NCBI GenBank assembly: GCA_900557355.1
Contig: USSR01000200.1
Location: 1 to 10,192 of the forward strand
Direction of reading: 5' to 3'
Length of the DNA stretch: 10,192 nucleotides
DNA from: an uncultured Bacteroides sp.
GTDB taxonomy: Bacteria; Bacteroidota; Bacteroidia; Bacteroidales; Bacteroidaceae
Shown here piece after piece: positions 8,230 through 10,192 of the stretch. Position 1 is the first letter of the stretch; each line of letters starts with the position of its first letter. The translations under genes were made by a program, and so were the position numbers. The notes beneath the pieces are model-generated. The model was not told where the DNA came from and made no database searches. It saw only the letters and a list, made by a program, of their open reading frames with translations.

Positions 8230-8258
8230 ATAATTCATACGATAATACTTAAAACTTT

Positions 8259-8492
8259 ATGCTTATGAAACGAGTTTTAGATGTTGCAGAAATGAAGCAG
8301 ATTCATGGTGGTGCAACAGTCTCAAATCTTTGTGCTTCAGGTGAAAAACTTTACACTTGTACTACTTTCTACGTGGGTAGCGATGTAACGAGTAAAGGTG
8401 TAGTATGCGCTTATAGCGCAAGTGGTGCGGAACTGTTAATAACGATTCAAAGGGAATCGGAAGGAACTGAAGCTTTAGCTTCTTGTCACTAA
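8259..8492 (+). CDS. Double-glycine leader peptide 2, four cysteines
   Basis: This is a 77-residue paralogue of the peptide at 5177-5416. The leader MKRVLDVAEMKQIHGG ends in Gly17-Gly18. The core of 59 residues has Cys at 25, 34, 50 and 76, again with the last Cys penultimate. GEKLYTC, a VCA motif and a following SAS segment are shared with peptide 1, while the C-terminal third is unrelated except for its final Cys. The leader and disulfide frame are thus kept and the surface has changed, as expected for paired secreted peptides with different targets. The start shows the same ATGCTTATGAAA ambiguity (8259 or 8265). It lies 92 bases after the oxidase and 50 bases before its lipoprotein partner. 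Confidence 0.85.
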   Translation: MLMKRVLDVAEMKQIHGGATVSNLCASGEKLYTCTTFYVGSDVTSKGVVCAYSASGAELLITIQRESEGTEALASCH

Positions 8493-8501
8493 TTAATATT
8501 A

Positions 8502-8533
8502 TGTCAGTGGTAGGATAAATCTTACCACTGATA
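8502..8533 (+). terminator. Hairpin after peptide 2, no T-tract
   Basis: TGTCAGTGGTAGGAT (8502-8516) pairs with ATCTTACCACTGATA (8519-8533) over 15 positions, two of them G-U; the real loop is probably a few bases larger than the central AA. It occupies the same place as the hairpin after peptide 1 but differs in sequence and is not followed by a T-run, ending only nine bases before the next ATG. It may stabilise the 3' end of the peptide transcript or limit translation of the lipoprotein rather than terminate. ACTGACA at 8534-8540 offers an alternative pairing with TGTCAGT. Confidence 0.45.
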
Positions 8534-8542
8534 ACTGACATT

Positions 8543-9661
8543 ATGAAAGTATATATGTACAGCTTCTTTTTAAGTTTTCTCCTTTTATCCTGTTGTAGGA
8601 GTGAGAAAAGCCCGTATTTGATTCTTGATCCGAAAGAACATATTTCTGAGTTCATCAGTATTTCTGAATTTGTAGATACAGTTATGTGTGTTCCTTTAGA
8701 TACGTCCATGTTGATTAAGGGGATAGGAAGACATTTTTTGATTGATGATGACTGTATGTTTTTTGATACTAATGAAGGGGTCTTAAAATATAGCAGGCAA
8801 GGAATTTTTCTACAGAAAATAGGTCGCGTCGGAGGTGCTCCCCAAGAGTATACCAATTATAGAGCTATAGCAATGGATAAAGAGAATGAAAGAATATATG
8901 TCTACAGTTTACCAAGAAAGCTTATAGTTTATAATTTTGATGGAGAGTTTCTGAATTTCTTTTCAGTAGAACTTCCCGATGATGGTCTATATCCTATACA
9001 AATGTACTATAGAAATGGATTGATATATTTCTTTTATCGAAATTGCTTGGGAGGTGAGACGCGTAAGTCTCTATTTTGGGTAATTACGGATACTAAGGGA
9101 CAGATGAAGACATTTCGGCGTAGTAATGAAATTCAACTTGGAGCTGATTATGCAGCTTCGTATGGATTGTTTGGTGTTAATGTAAAAGATGCAGATTCAT
9201 TTGTATATTGGGATCTTTTTAATGATACTGTTTTTCATGTTAATGGGATGGAAGCAAAAATAGTTTATCTTTGGGACAAAGGAAAGTCCCGTTTGTTGGA
9301 TACAGACAATTTTGAAGTTCCTGATGATGACCGGAGAATATGTACGGCTTTCGTTGATGCAGAGCATTTTTTATTACTTCGCTGGAATACAATGAGGCAT
9401 GTCGGTGCACAAGTTTTCTTATCTTATTATGATAAAAAGGAAAAGAAAGCTTATAAATTGGATGATTCACATGTAGTGCCGAAAAGTAAGTTGTCGCTTT
9501 TGAATCACTTTTTTGCTTATGAACGAATAGATGGGCGCGAATATCTTTTAATGGGGGCAAAGGTAAATGAGTTACCGGATGATATGAAAGATTCTTTGGG
9601 GAATCTATCGTTTGAGGATGAGGATAATCCTATTTTGGTATTAATAAGGCTGAATCAATGA
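8543..9661 (+). CDS. 6-bladed beta-propeller lipoprotein 2
   Basis: This 372-residue paralogue of the protein at 5477-6586 has a signal peptide ending in LLSC with Cys17 as the likely lipid-anchored residue (Cys18 follows). Family marks are GVLKYSRQGIF, IGRVGGAPQEY, ERIYVY, NDTVFHV, IDGREYLLMG and a C-terminal ILVLIRLNQ. The two propellers share framework motifs but are well diverged, matching the divergence of the two peptide cores. Its stop overlaps the start of the exporter gene by four bases (ATGA, 9658-9661), implying translational coupling. The role is not established; a cognate receptor, immunity or export-assisting function for peptide 2 is a guess from position. Confidence 0.82.
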   Translation: MKVYMYSFFLSFLLLSCCRSEKSPYLILDPKEHISEFISISEFVDTVMCVPLDTSMLIKGIGRHFLIDDDCMFFDTNEGVLKYSRQGIFLQKIGRVGGAPQEYTNYRAIAMDKENERIYVYSLPRKLIVYNFDGEFLNFFSVELPDDGLYPIQMYYRNGLIYFFYRNCLGGETRKSLFWVITDTKGQMKTFRRSNEIQLGADYAASYGLFGVNVKDADSFVYWDLFNDTVFHVNGMEAKIVYLWDKGKSRLLDTDNFEVPDDDRRICTAFVDAEHFLLLRWNTMRHVGAQVFLSYYDKKEKKAYKLDDSHVVPKSKLSLLNHFFAYERIDGREYLLMGAKVNELPDDMKDSLGNLSFEDEDNPILVLIRLNQ

Positions 9662-10188
9662 AACACTCGTTTCCATATTATCATCAGGCGGATGCAATGG
9701 ATTGTGGCCCTACCTGTTTGCGGATGATTGCTAAATACTATGGTAAAAGCTATTCATTACAGACATTGCGTGCACGTTCATTTATATCCCGTGAGGGAGT
9801 ATCATTATTGGGGATTAGTGATGCGGGAGAGGCTATCGGTTTTCGGACGGCGGGAGTTTATGTATCATTTGAGCAATTTATTACGGATGTACCGTTACCT
9901 TGCATCTTACATTGGAACCAAAATCATTTTGTAGTTTGCTATGGCATTAAAAAAAGAAAAGGGGAATATTGGTTTCAGATTGCTGACCCCGGAAAACAGA
10001 TAGTGACTTATAATGAACAGGAATTTAAGAAGTGCTGGCTGTCGACAAGAACAGAGGGGGAAGATGTCGGTACAGCATTGGTATTGGAACCCGGACCGGA
10101 CTTTTATCATCGTGAGGATGAACCGGAAATTAGAGAAAGAGGATTATTTTTCTTTCTGAGGGGACTCTCCATAATATTGTGTAAATAG
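9658..10188 (+). pseudogene. C39 peptidase domain of a truncated ABC exporter
   Basis: The 176-residue product holds a complete, intact C39 peptidase domain: Gln10, catalytic Cys16 in DAMDCGPTCL, KYYGKSYSLQTLR, GVSLLGISDAGEAIGFR, catalytic His90 in NQNHFVV and Asp110 in ADPG. C39 domains of peptidase-containing ABC transporters cut GG leaders and the attached transporter exports the core. Full relatives run to about 700 residues or more, with a six-helix membrane domain and an ATPase. Here the family-like sequence stops at ERGLFFFLR, just where the first helix region should begin, and the frame closes eight codons later at 10186-10188. No Walker motifs follow in the window. The truncation fits an insertion near 10160 or a contig edge. 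Without the transporter the product might still cleave leaders but could not export. Confidence 0.8.
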
Positions 10189-10192
10189 AAAA
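10160..10192. mobile_element. Possible end of an IS256-family element
   Basis: From about 10160 the sequence no longer fits the ABC exporter. It reads GGACTCTCCATAATATTGTG (10162-10181) followed by TAAATAGAAAA. This resembles, from memory, the IS256 terminal inverted repeat (AAGTCC, then ATAAT, TTGTGTAAA). Only about 30 bases are visible, so neither the other end, a target duplication nor a transposase can be seen. Assemblies often end at such multicopy repeats. Confidence 0.4.

Noticed and set aside
5177..8492. Lantibiotic or radical-SAM RiPP cluster
   Set aside because: No LanM/LanB/LanC or radical SAM gene is present in the window; the only modifying enzyme seen is the VKOR-thioredoxin fusion.
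1..10192. CRISPR arrays, tRNA or rRNA genes
   Set aside because: No regularly spaced repeats and no tRNA or rRNA-like segments were seen on either strand.

Overview
The window looks like Bacteroides or a close Bacteroidales relative. The evidence is moderate GC, AT-rich spacers without clear Shine-Dalgarno sequences, a promoter of the Bacteroides TTG/TAnnTTTG type, a hybrid TPR/membrane/LuxR-type regulator, and 6-bladed beta-propeller lipoproteins beside double-glycine peptides. All convincing genes are on the + strand.

Region 1 (1-3345) holds an unresolved fragment, then an RND efflux permease gene cut into two halves by one in-frame TAA (1801-1803). The reading frame is otherwise open from 100 to 3345, so this is a nonsense-mutated pseudogene or a base-call error.

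Region 2 (3346-4899) holds a membrane-anchored regulator: export signal, TPRs, one membrane helix, coiled coil and a C-terminal LuxR-like helix-turn-helix. A Bacteroides-type promoter lies at 5013-5043, in the 277-base gap after it.

Region 3 (about 5013-10192) is the most interesting part. It reads as a secreted-peptide operon. It contains two copies of a cassette made of a leader stem-loop, a GG-leader peptide with four cysteines, a hairpin and a beta-propeller lipoprotein. Between the copies is a fusion protein joining a catalytically dead C39-like domain, a VKOR membrane domain and a thioredoxin domain. After the second copy comes the C39 peptidase part of a bacteriocin-type ABC exporter.

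Proposed logic (inference): C39 domains recognise the shared leader. The oxidase makes disulfides in the four-cysteine cores. The exporter cleaves after Gly-Gly and exports the core. Each lipoprotein serves its own peptide, perhaps as receptor, chaperone or immunity factor. The membrane-bound regulator may control the operon.

The exporter gene breaks off after the peptidase domain. The last roughly 30 bases resemble the end of an IS256-family insertion sequence, so the exporter is either disrupted or cut at a repeat at a contig edge.
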